The translations under genes and the position numbers were made by a program. From positions 49,088 through 113,087 of the forward strand of contig CAMVGO010000002.1 in the NCBI GenBank assembly GCA_947167045.1: a stretch of DNA of 64,000 nucleotides, given 5' to 3'. The stretch comes from an uncultured Clostridia bacterium (GTDB lineage: Bacteria; Bacillota; Clostridia; Saccharofermentanales; Saccharofermentanaceae). The notes beneath the pieces were generated by a model that worked only from the letters and a program-made list of their open reading frames with translations, made no database searches and was not told the origin of the DNA. Shown here piece after piece: positions 24,370 through 32,018 of the stretch; position 1 is the first letter of the stretch; the number at the start of each line of letters is the position of its first letter.

Positions 24370-25383
24370 ATGGGACTTAATTTCCGCAAATCTATCTCTT
24401 TGGGCAAGGGCTTGAAGCTCAACTTAAGCAAATCAGGACCCAGTGTATCATTCGGTAAGAGCGGATTCAGACAATCCGTTAACCTGAAGGGACAGGCAAG
24501 GACAACGGTCGGCATTCCCGGCACGGGCATTTATTACACAAAGACAAGCAATGTAAAGAATATCGTCGGCGGACTTACCGGAAAGGATAAGGATACGTCG
24601 GCAAAGGGCAAGAAGGCGGCAGGCAAGGCTGCCGGCGAAAAGGCCGAGAAGGCGCCCAAGGCAACGAAGGCTGCTGCAGCCGCACCTGCAAAGAATGCGG
24701 TAAATGAAGAGCTCATCGCAGAGTCCAAGGCAAAGATCGAGGAATTTGCAGCAGGCATCGAAGCGCTCAAGTCAGTACATAAGCAGTCCGACGGATACAT
24801 CGACTGGGAAGCAGTCGCGAACGGCGCGGTATCAGGTCAGATGAAGGAACTCCAGCCCTTCGCACAGAGCGTTCTTGCCGGTGATATCGATTCTTATTTC
24901 CAGGTTATCTCCGAAGTAGGACCTTTTGATGACCTTCTCGAATACGGCAGCGGATTTGAGGTGGGAACGGACGATCCGAAGATGCTTGAGATCGAATTCC
25001 AGGTCAAGTCAGATGAGATCATCCCCAAGGAATATCCTGACATGAAGGCAAGCGGAGAAATCGTCATGAAGGAGTTCAGCAAGTCCGCTTACTATGAACT
25101 CGTCCAGGACTATGTTTCGAGCACGATGCTCAGGATCGCAAGGGATACATTCGCCATCCTTCCCGTACAGACGGTCATCATACACGCCGTTGATAAGGTG
25201 CTGAACCCGGCTACGGGCAATGACGAGGAAGTCACCATCTGTTCCGCAAAGATCAAGAGAGATGCACTTGCCACCCTTAATTTCGAGCGTATCGACCCTT
25301 CAGACTGCCTTGAGAGCTTTGAGAGCAACGTTAAGTTCAGGAAGACTTCAGGCTACGCTCCCGTCGACAGAGTGCTCGCGTAA
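24370..25383 (+). CDS. DUF4236 domain protein with a C-terminal domain of unknown type
   Basis: A 337-residue protein. Residues 1-55 match the DUF4236 pattern closely: MGLNFRKSISLGKGLKLNLS, KSGPSVSFG and ARTTVGIPGTGIYYTK. This is a short beta-strand domain found at the N-terminus of many uncharacterised proteins. Residues about 75-115 form a Lys/Ala-rich linker (KAAGKAAGEKAEKAPKATKA). Residues about 125-337 form a mixed alpha/beta domain that I cannot assign. There is no signal peptide. The ATG follows CCGGAGGCACGGCGT. Function unknown. Confidence 0.85.
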   Translation: MGLNFRKSISLGKGLKLNLSKSGPSVSFGKSGFRQSVNLKGQARTTVGIPGTGIYYTKTSNVKNIVGGLTGKDKDTSAKGKKAAGKAAGEKAEKAPKATKAAAAAPAKNAVNEELIAESKAKIEEFAAGIEALKSVHKQSDGYIDWEAVANGAVSGQMKELQPFAQSVLAGDIDSYFQVISEVGPFDDLLEYGSGFEVGTDDPKMLEIEFQVKSDEIIPKEYPDMKASGEIVMKEFSKSAYYELVQDYVSSTMLRIARDTFAILPVQTVIIHAVDKVLNPATGNDEEVTICSAKIKRDALATLNFERIDPSDCLESFESNVKFRKTSGYAPVDRVLA

Positions 25384-25437
25384 GTCCCGCCTGAAGCAGG
25401 GCTTCCGTTTGTTGACAGAATGTAAACTTTCAGACGG

Positions 25438-25479
25438 TATCCTGATAACAAACGCGTGCGTTTATTGCTTTTCAGGATA
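25438..25479 (+). other. Imperfect 42-nt hairpin in the leader of the phosphodiesterase gene
   Basis: TATCCTGA pairs with TCAGGATA, with inner pairing of ACAAACGC and GCGTTTATTG. There is no U-tract. It lies 70 bp before the ATG of the EAL protein and could be a leader structure. It does not match the known c-di-GMP riboswitch cores as far as I can see. Confidence 0.5.
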
Positions 25480-25549
25480 AGGCTGATTAGTATTACAACA
25501 TAAGTGCTTTTACTTTGTTTTATGGATTTTTACTCATAGAGGGTCGTGG

Positions 25550-28500
25550 ATGTCGAGACGCAAGAGAATAGCTTTATTTGTAGCCCAGGCTGATGAATAC
25601 TATCAGGCCCTGTTTATCGAGGGCTTTATCGGTAAGGCATTCGAACATGACGCGGACGTCCTTGTTTTCAGCAGCTATCTCAAGTATCAGAACAATCTGG
25701 GAAGAGAAGTGGGCGAGACGTCCATCTTCACGCTTGTGCCCTATGAGGATTTCGATGCCATAGCAGTAATGGCCGATACTCTCCAGTCTCCGGGTCTTTC
25801 CGACAGTATCGAGGAGATCATCCACCAGCGCTGCAAATGCCCCGTCGTATTCATCGACAAGGAGAGCAAGTATTTCCCGTCGGTATTCCCGAATCACTAC
25901 GGCGCCGTAAAGAAGCTTGTCGATCACCTTATCGAAAAGCACGGCTATACAGACATCGCTTACCTCACAGGTAAGGCATGGCACCACTATTCCAAGCAGA
26001 GATTACAGGCATTTATGGACGCTATGTCCGAGCACGGTCTGACGGTCGGAAGAGACAGGGTCTTCTACGGAGACTTCTGGTATACGAGCGGCGAGAATCT
26101 CGGTGAGAGGCTCTTAAAGAAGGGCGGAAAGCTCCCTCAGGCTATCGCGTGCGCCAATGACTGCATGGCCATAGGTCTTTGCAAGGCGCTCGAAGGCGGC
26201 GGGATCAATGTTCCCAACGACATCGCCGTGGCAGGTTACGATTCCACTGAAGAGGGCAGGTATTCGCCTAAGCCCGTCACATCGCTCAGGATCCCGGCCA
26301 AGTCTCTGGGCGCATATGCTTTGGGACTTCTCTTCGATAAGATGGAAGGCCGCGAGACGCCTCCTTTCGAAGATTACGGTGATTTCTTCTGCGGAAGGAC
26401 ATGCGGATGCAGCGAGGACAAGGTCCAATATGAGACAAAGCTCCGCAAGGTATGGGATACCGATACATCGCATAACAGCGTTTTCTCGTCTTTCAACCAT
26501 CTCGATGAGGACCTGGTCATCCAGAATGATTTTGACGGTCTCGCGAAAACGACATTCTCGTATGTTTTCCAGATAAGAGAATTTGAGAGCTTCAGCATCT
26601 GCCTGAACGACAAGTGGCAGCAGAAGGCTAAGGCCATGTCCGGAGCCATCGACGATTCGAGGATCTCTCCCGAGAGGCTCTCGGACGTTGACAGGTTCTT
26701 TACCAAAAAGATGATGCACGTCATCGCGTGCCGTGAGGAGAGGCTGAGCCTCGACAGGGTAAGCGACGACGTCTATTTCGACAGGCACGTTCTTATCCCG
26801 AGGCTCGACAGCGAGAGGATGAAGCCCGAGGCATTCTTCTTCACGCCGTTGCATTTTGAGGAATCGACGTTCGGCTACGCGGTACTGTCTTATACGGAAC
26901 CGAGATCTTACAAGAAATCCTACCGTTTCTGGCTCCACAGCATTATGAGGGGCCTTGAGAACTTCAGAAGATATGACGAGCTCATCGCAATCAACAAGAA
27001 GCTCGAAGCGAGCCTCGTAAGAGACCCGCTCACAGGTATCTACAATTACAACGGCTTCCTCCGGCAGACGGAAGAAATCATAATAATGAATCCGCTGAGG
27101 GAAGAAGAGCAGGTCGGAGTGCTTGCCGTCGACATCAAGAACCTTTCGAAGATCAACAACGAGAACGGAAGGTCCGCAGGCGACAATGCCATCATCAGCA
27201 TGGGGCATTTCATGGACGAGGTATTCTCCCGCGGGCGCATCTACTGCATGGGCAACGGCGAGATGGTCGCGCTCGAAGTCATGGGCAAAGACGAAGATGT
27301 CATGCAATGCCTTGAGCAGAGGGTCAAGGCTCTCTACGAAAAGATCGAGGAGTATAACGCATCCCTTGGCGAAGGGTCGAGAAAACTCGAGGTATATTAC
27401 GGCACTTCCGACGGAAGACCGAAGACGAAGTCAGATTACGAGAGCCTTGTAAGCGTTGCGCTTTCAAGAAAGAACGGACAGAAACTCAATTTCCAGAAGA
27501 TGAACGCGGACGGCTTCGACGAGTCGCAGATCGAGGAGGCAAAGGTCGTAAACGAGATCCTCGACAAGAACAGGATCAACTACCATTTCCAGCCTATCGT
27601 AAATGCGCGCACAGGCGAGATCTATGCTTACGAAGCACTGATGAGAGCCGACACGAATCCTTATGTGCAGCCGCTCCTGGTTATCAAGTACGCAGGTTTC
27701 TTCAACAGGCTGTACGATATCGAATATGCCACATTCCATAATGTCTTAAGCTATGTCATGGAAAACAGAGGCAAGTTCGATCCTGAGGCCAAGATATTCA
27801 TCAACTCCATTCCGGGCCAGCGCCTGAAGAAGGAGGACATGGATAACATCTCAGAGATGGCAAAGGCTCTTCAGGGCAAGCTCGTAGTCGAGTTTACCGA
27901 GCAGTCTGAGATCGATGACAAGGAACTTGCCGACATGAAGAGGGAGTATCAGGCATTCGGTTTTGAGACCGCGGTCGACGACTACGGCACAGGTTACTCC
28001 AACGTCAGCAACCTCCTGCGCTACATGCCGAACTATGTAAAGATCGACAGGGCGCTCCTGGCAAACATCCAGGATTCACCGCAAAAGCAGCATTTCGTAA
28101 AGGACATCATCGAGTTCTCACACGACAATAACATCATGGCTCTCGCCGAAGGCATCGAGACGACAGAGGAGATCGAGACAGTCATCAACCTCGGCATCGA
28201 CCTCATCCAGGGCTACTACACCGCGCGTCCTTCCGAGAAGATCATCAAGGAGATAGCTCCCGAGATCAAGGAAGAGATCGTCCGTTACAGCTCGGGCAAG
28301 GCAAGGAACCGCACGAGAAGAGACTATGTCGCAGGAAGGGAAGCAAGGATCTCGCTCCCGATCCTCATAAAGGAAGGCTATAACACCATTCACGTCACGT
28401 CCGGACATGTCACCCACAGGGATCTTCATATCCTGGGCGTTCCGGGCGACGATGCTGTGATCAGTCTCGAGATCGAGAGCGGTTACAAGGGTAAGATCGC

Positions 28501-29407
28501 CATTGAGAACTGCTCGTTTACGGGCAGGATGCACGATGCGGCAATTAATATCGGCGACGACTGTGAAGTAGTTCTCTCGCTTACCGGCGTCAATGTACTG
28601 TCCGGAGGAGGCATCAAGGTATCACCGACTTCCACGCTTACGTTTGAAGGCACCGGTAATCTGTCGATCGGTTCGACCGGAGTCGAGACGTTCGGCATCG
28701 GAAATGACATGGATTCCTATCATGGAGACCTCATCTTCGATCAGGACGGGCAGATAGAGATATCGGTCAATGCCAGCAAGAGCGTTGCCATCGGAAGCGG
28801 CCTCGGCGGACACATCATCGTCAGAAGGGGTATGTACAAGATCAACCTCATGGGCCAGCACGCGGTCGCCATCGGATCGAATTCCGGCGACATCGAACCG
28901 CTCATAAGTAACTGCTATGTAGGCATAAAGAGCGTAGCGCAGTATGCTGTGGGTATCGGTTCCGTCATGGGCAGATGCGACCTGATGATCGAGCACTCGT
29001 CGGTGAACTTGGATTTCGAGGGAGCCGAGATAGTCATGATCGGTTCAAAGCACAGCGAGAAGCTCCAGGTAAGGATCTACAGTGCGACCATTACCGCGAA
29101 GTCCAAGGCGCACGATATCACCGTTATTGGATCCGGTACGGCCGCGCCCACTAATGTTTCCATCGATTTCGTAACACTGAGGGTCGATCTCGGAGGCACA
29201 CACTCCGGCATCTACAGGGGCATGGATAAGAACGTCAAGATCAGGGTATCCAACTCAAAGACGGAAGGCGCCATCTTTACGGGCCTTTCCATTCCGGAAC
29301 ATATGGAGAGCATGGATTTCCGCTCTACGGGCTCACTTACCAACCTCGAAATCAACGGACATCTCATGACCGAGAATACGGTCGGCATTAAGGACAGCGA
29401 CAGCTGA
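25550..29407 (+). CDS. Large c-di-GMP phosphodiesterase: LacI-type sensor, degenerate GGDEF, EAL, beta-helix-like tail
   Basis: A 1285-residue cytoplasmic protein with no membrane segment. Residues 1-290 are a LacI/RbsB-type ligand-binding domain without a helix-turn-helix (KRIALFVAQADEYYQALF; VPNDIAVAGYDSTEEGRYSP) ending in CGRTCGCSED. About 290-485 is a linker. Residues 490-655 are a GGDEF domain (RDPLTGIYNYNGF) whose active site reads GNGEM (568-572), so cyclase activity is unlikely. Residues 680-920 are an EAL domain with intact YEALMR (E695), VEFTEQ (E781), DDYGTGYS (D810-D811), VKID, EGIET and QGYY. Residues about 945-1285 are Gly/Ile-rich repeats (VAIGSGLGGHIIVRRG, VGIGSVMGRCDLMI) resembling a beta-helix. 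Predicted: hydrolyses c-di-GMP in response to a small ligand. Confidence 0.88.
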   Translation: MSRRKRIALFVAQADEYYQALFIEGFIGKAFEHDADVLVFSSYLKYQNNLGREVGETSIFTLVPYEDFDAIAVMADTLQSPGLSDSIEEIIHQRCKCPVVFIDKESKYFPSVFPNHYGAVKKLVDHLIEKHGYTDIAYLTGKAWHHYSKQRLQAFMDAMSEHGLTVGRDRVFYGDFWYTSGENLGERLLKKGGKLPQAIACANDCMAIGLCKALEGGGINVPNDIAVAGYDSTEEGRYSPKPVTSLRIPAKSLGAYALGLLFDKMEGRETPPFEDYGDFFCGRTCGCSEDKVQYETKLRKVWDTDTSHNSVFSSFNHLDEDLVIQNDFDGLAKTTFSYVFQIREFESFSICLNDKWQQKAKAMSGAIDDSRISPERLSDVDRFFTKKMMHVIACREERLSLDRVSDDVYFDRHVLIPRLDSERMKPEAFFFTPLHFEESTFGYAVLSYTEPRSYKKSYRFWLHSIMRGLENFRRYDELIAINKKLEASLVRDPLTGIYNYNGFLRQTEEIIIMNPLREEEQVGVLAVDIKNLSKINNENGRSAGDNAIISMGHFMDEVFSRGRIYCMGNGEMVALEVMGKDEDVMQCLEQRVKALYEKIEEYNASLGEGSRKLEVYYGTSDGRPKTKSDYESLVSVALSRKNGQKLNFQKMNADGFDESQIEEAKVVNEILDKNRINYHFQPIVNARTGEIYAYEALMRADTNPYVQPLLVIKYAGFFNRLYDIEYATFHNVLSYVMENRGKFDPEAKIFINSIPGQRLKKEDMDNISEMAKALQGKLVVEFTEQSEIDDKELADMKREYQAFGFETAVDDYGTGYSNVSNLLRYMPNYVKIDRALLANIQDSPQKQHFVKDIIEFSHDNNIMALAEGIETTEEIETVINLGIDLIQGYYTARPSEKIIKEIAPEIKEEIVRYSSGKARNRTRRDYVAGREARISLPILIKEGYNTIHVTSGHVTHRDLHILGVPGDDAVISLEIESGYKGKIAIENCSFTGRMHDAAINIGDDCEVVLSLTGVNVLSGGGIKVSPTSTLTFEGTGNLSIGSTGVETFGIGNDMDSYHGDLIFDQDGQIEISVNASKSVAIGSGLGGHIIVRRGMYKINLMGQHAVAIGSNSGDIEPLISNCYVGIKSVAQYAVGIGSVMGRCDLMIEHSSVNLDFEGAEIVMIGSKHSEKLQVRIYSATITAKSKAHDITVIGSGTAAPTNVSIDFVTLRVDLGGTHSGIYRGMDKNVKIRVSNSKTEGAIFTGLSIPEHMESMDFRSTGSLTNLEINGHLMTENTVGIKDSDS

Positions 29408-29416
29408 TCAGCTTAC

Positions 29417-30181
29417 TCACTTAAGATCGAGATAGATAGGGCAGTGGTCGGATCCCATGATATCCGTCATCATGTTCGACTCCTTAACGCGGGAGTTGAG
29501 GCCGTCTGTCGTAAAGAAATAGTCGATCCTCCAGCCTACGTTACGCTCTCTTGCGGCCGTCTTGTAGGACCACCACGTGTAGCATTCCTTATCGTCGGGA
29601 TGGAGCATCCTGAAGGTGTCAGTAAGGCCTCTTTCGATGACCTTGTTCATATAAGCGCGCTCTTCAGGAAGGAACCCTGAGATCTTTGAGTTTGCCTTGG
29701 GGTTCGACAGGTCGATCTCCTTGTGCGCGGTGTTGACGTCGCCGCAGCAGATGACCTCCTTGCCCTTTGCTTTGAGCTCATCGACCTGGTCTAAGAAGCA
29801 GTCGTAGAATCTCAGCTTGAACTTGACGAAGTCGTCGCCCCTGCCGCCATTCGGAAAGTAGATGTTATAGAGCACGAAATCACCGAAATCAGCCTTTATC
29901 ACGCGTCCCTCATGGTCGAACTCCTCGACGCCGAAGCCGAATTCGACGCTTACGGGCTCGATCTTTGAATATAGGGCGGTTCCTGAATAGCCTTTGCGTT
30001 CGGCGGAGTAGAACCAGCTCCTGTAGCCCGGGATGTCAGTGATCTCAGGTCCAAGCTGATCTCTCATCGCCTTGATCTCCTGGATGCCTATCACGTCGGC
30101 GCCGATCTTTTCGAGGCTTTCGGCAAATCCCTTTGTTGCGACTGCTCTGATACCGTTAACGTTCCAGCTTGCTATTCTCAT
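29417..30181 (-). CDS. xth: Exodeoxyribonuclease III / AP endonuclease
   Basis: A 254-residue protein of the ExoIII family. MRIASWNVNGIRA begins the fold, IQEIKAM holds the metal-binding Glu, GDVNTAHKEIDL the catalytic Asp-x-Asn, WRIDYFF the Asp, and GSDHCPIYLDL the terminal Asp-His. It cleaves DNA at abasic sites in base-excision repair. The start follows CAGGAGCAGTTTT. It is divergent from the asparaginase gene and convergent with the phosphodiesterase gene (9 bp between stops). Confidence 0.96.
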   Translation of the reverse strand: MRIASWNVNGIRAVATKGFAESLEKIGADVIGIQEIKAMRDQLGPEITDIPGYRSWFYSAERKGYSGTALYSKIEPVSVEFGFGVEEFDHEGRVIKADFGDFVLYNIYFPNGGRGDDFVKFKLRFYDCFLDQVDELKAKGKEVICCGDVNTAHKEIDLSNPKANSKISGFLPEERAYMNKVIERGLTDTFRMLHPDDKECYTWWSYKTAARERNVGWRIDYFFTTDGLNSRVKESNMMTDIMGSDHCPIYLDLK

Positions 30182-30249
30182 AAAACTGCTCCTGAATTAT
30201 AATTGCTATGGATAATTTTACTCTAATTAAGCTTCGGAAGGAAACGGAT

Positions 30250-31089
30250 ATGCGGATATTAGGCGCGATGCTCGGAGGTACGATCTCTTCTTATTGTGTG
30301 TCAGGAACAATTAAACTCGGCAAACCATCTTTTGTCCGTGAGTTCCTTATAGAAAATTTTCCGTTCAACGAATTCATAATCCCTGAGTTTGAGACATATT
30401 CTTCAGAGAATGCGACACCGGAACTTTACAGGAACGCATTGAAGAAGATCATCGAGGAGACAAAAAAGTCCAAATACGACGGCGTCCTGATAACGCACGG
30501 CACCGACACATGTGCTTTTTTCGCGCAGCTCGCAGCAAGGGTGTTGTCGGGAATAAACATTCCTTATGTAATAACCGGCGCCATGCATGCTCCCGACATT
30601 GATCCGAAGGAGGCTTCGGGCAATCTGATGTATGCGGTTCAGTGCCTCGAGGAAGGCAGGACCGGCGTCGTTTTCAGAGACGATAATGGCGAGCATCAGC
30701 TCTATCAGGCGCACCTCATAATGTCGCCCGACATCTACGGAATATACAGCGAATACAGGGACGGATCGACATTTCATCCGAAGGAACATCCGGATTTCTT
30801 TACAAAGAAACTTCCCAAAATACTTACAGTCAGCGCCGTTCCCGGAAACGTTGCTGCTGACGGGGATTTTGACAGAGTACTGATCTGCTGCAACCACTCG
30901 GGCACTGCTTCCGAAGACCTCATATCCCTGGTTGAGCGCTGGACCAAAGAAGGGAAGGAGTGCTACATGGCTCCGATTCCCAGGAAGGGCGCCGTATATG
31001 AGAGCCGCAAGAAGTTAAAGGAAGCGGGAGCCATTGAACTTACGGGAATGCCTTTGGAAGGCGCATGGTGTGAGGTGTTGTTAAGATGA
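30250..31089 (+). CDS. ansA: L-asparaginase (type I-like, cytoplasmic)
   Basis: A 279-residue protein. The N-terminal MRILGAMLGGTISS carries the first catalytic Thr; THGTDTCAFFA carries the second Thr-Asp pair; VITGAMHAPDIDPKEASGNL is the conserved following segment. It hydrolyses asparagine to aspartate and ammonia. The ORF track starts at 30208; I prefer the ATG at 30250, which follows GGAAGGAAACGGAT and starts directly at the first strand. No signal peptide, so it is cytoplasmic. It is slightly short of the usual 320-330. Its stop overlaps the next start (ATGA). Confidence 0.9.
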   Translation: MRILGAMLGGTISSYCVSGTIKLGKPSFVREFLIENFPFNEFIIPEFETYSSENATPELYRNALKKIIEETKKSKYDGVLITHGTDTCAFFAQLAARVLSGINIPYVITGAMHAPDIDPKEASGNLMYAVQCLEEGRTGVVFRDDNGEHQLYQAHLIMSPDIYGIYSEYRDGSTFHPKEHPDFFTKKLPKILTVSAVPGNVAADGDFDRVLICCNHSGTASEDLISLVERWTKEGKECYMAPIPRKGAVYESRKKLKEAGAIELTGMPLEGAWCEVLLR

Positions 31090-31718
31090 GTTTGCCGCCT
31101 AAGATAGTGGATAAATTCGGAGTCGAGTCGTACGGCGGGAGCCAGATGTGGCTTCCGGACAAGATGCTCCTCAACAGCGGGTGCGGGATAATTGCCGGCC
31201 TCGACTGCATAATGAGACTCAAGGGCGAAGAAAAAATGCCCAGGGAGGAGTATTTCGACAGGTTCTTCGAAGCCAAAGACTACATAAGACCTATAACCGT
31301 CGGCAAGAACAGGGAGCCAAGAAAGCTCTTCGGCAAGGAGTTCCTCGGGAGCTTCGGCGTCAGCGCCGGCAGGTTCAAAAGAGGCGTCAGAAAGCTTGGG
31401 GCGAAGGAGGGTCTGACCGTAAAGATAAAGCCCTTCAGGTTCAAATGGTGGGAGAAGATCCCCAAGTATCTTGAGACTGGAGACCCTCTGGTAATGCTTA
31501 TCACGGCACCTTTCAACAACGTGTCGGTCGAGACGCCGACAGGTCACAAGACCATGTGCGGATATCACTGGGTCACGATAACAGGGCTTGAGGGCGACAC
31601 TCTGTGGGTATCCTCGTGGGGCTGGAGATGTAAGATGTCGTTAAAAGAACTTAGAAGATTCAACGTGATTTTGCACTTTTATTCCGTTTCGTTGGAAAAA
31701 CAGGGCAACATAGTGTAA
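31086..31718 (+). CDS. Putative C39-like papain-fold protein, coupled to asparaginase
   Basis: A 210-residue protein without signal peptide. LNSGCGIIAGLDCIM resembles the Cys-containing helix start of C39-like cysteine peptidases, and GYHWVTITGLEGDTLWVSSW resembles the catalytic His plus following Asn/Asp strand. The spacing fits a papain-like fold, but the overall similarity is weak. It might be a peptidase, transglutaminase-like or inactive relative. It overlaps the asparaginase stop by ATGA, suggesting a shared task such as intracellular nitrogen recovery. That link is inference. Confidence 0.6.
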   Translation: MSLPPKIVDKFGVESYGGSQMWLPDKMLLNSGCGIIAGLDCIMRLKGEEKMPREEYFDRFFEAKDYIRPITVGKNREPRKLFGKEFLGSFGVSAGRFKRGVRKLGAKEGLTVKIKPFRFKWWEKIPKYLETGDPLVMLITAPFNNVSVETPTGHKTMCGYHWVTITGLEGDTLWVSSWGWRCKMSLKELRRFNVILHFYSVSLEKQGNIV

Positions 31719-31764
31719 GGTTATTCAGTAGTTTTTATTTATATATTTTAGGAGGATTTTGGAA

Positions 31765-32016
31765 ATGAATAATGAGATCGCCGAGAAGATCAAGGGAATG
31801 CTGGTAGAAAGACTCAGGATACCGGCAGATGAGCTCGAGTACGATTCAGAGCTTTTCGGTGAGGACATCGGACTTGATTCCATCGATTCCATCGAGATCA
31901 TCGTAGGCATCGAGAACCTCTTCGGTGTGGATATTTCAGGTGCAGGCGCTACCAGGGAAGATTTCCGTTCCATCGAGACACTTACGGCTTTTGTTGAAGC
32001 ACATAAAGAGGACTGA
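31765..32016 (+). CDS. acpP: Acyl carrier protein
   Basis: An 83-residue acidic helical protein with the phosphopantetheine site GLDSIDSIEIIVGIE (Ser of DSIDS). It differs a little from the standard FabF-partner motif GADSLDTVEL, so it could be a dedicated carrier for the next gene. The ATG at 31765 follows AGGAGG by 9 nt; the TTG at 31759 in the track is less well placed. It lies two bases before the fused ketosynthase gene. It is the only ACP in the window, although a complete fab operon without ACP follows at 40 kb. Confidence 0.93.
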   Translation: MNNEIAEKIKGMLVERLRIPADELEYDSELFGEDIGLDSIDSIEIIVGIENLFGVDISGAGATREDFRSIETLTAFVEAHKED

Positions 32017-32018
32017 AA

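Noticed and set aside
25384-25549. c-di-GMP riboswitch in front of the EAL gene
   Set aside because: A hairpin is present, but the conserved GEMM-I/II loops and tetraloop-receptor sequences are not seen.
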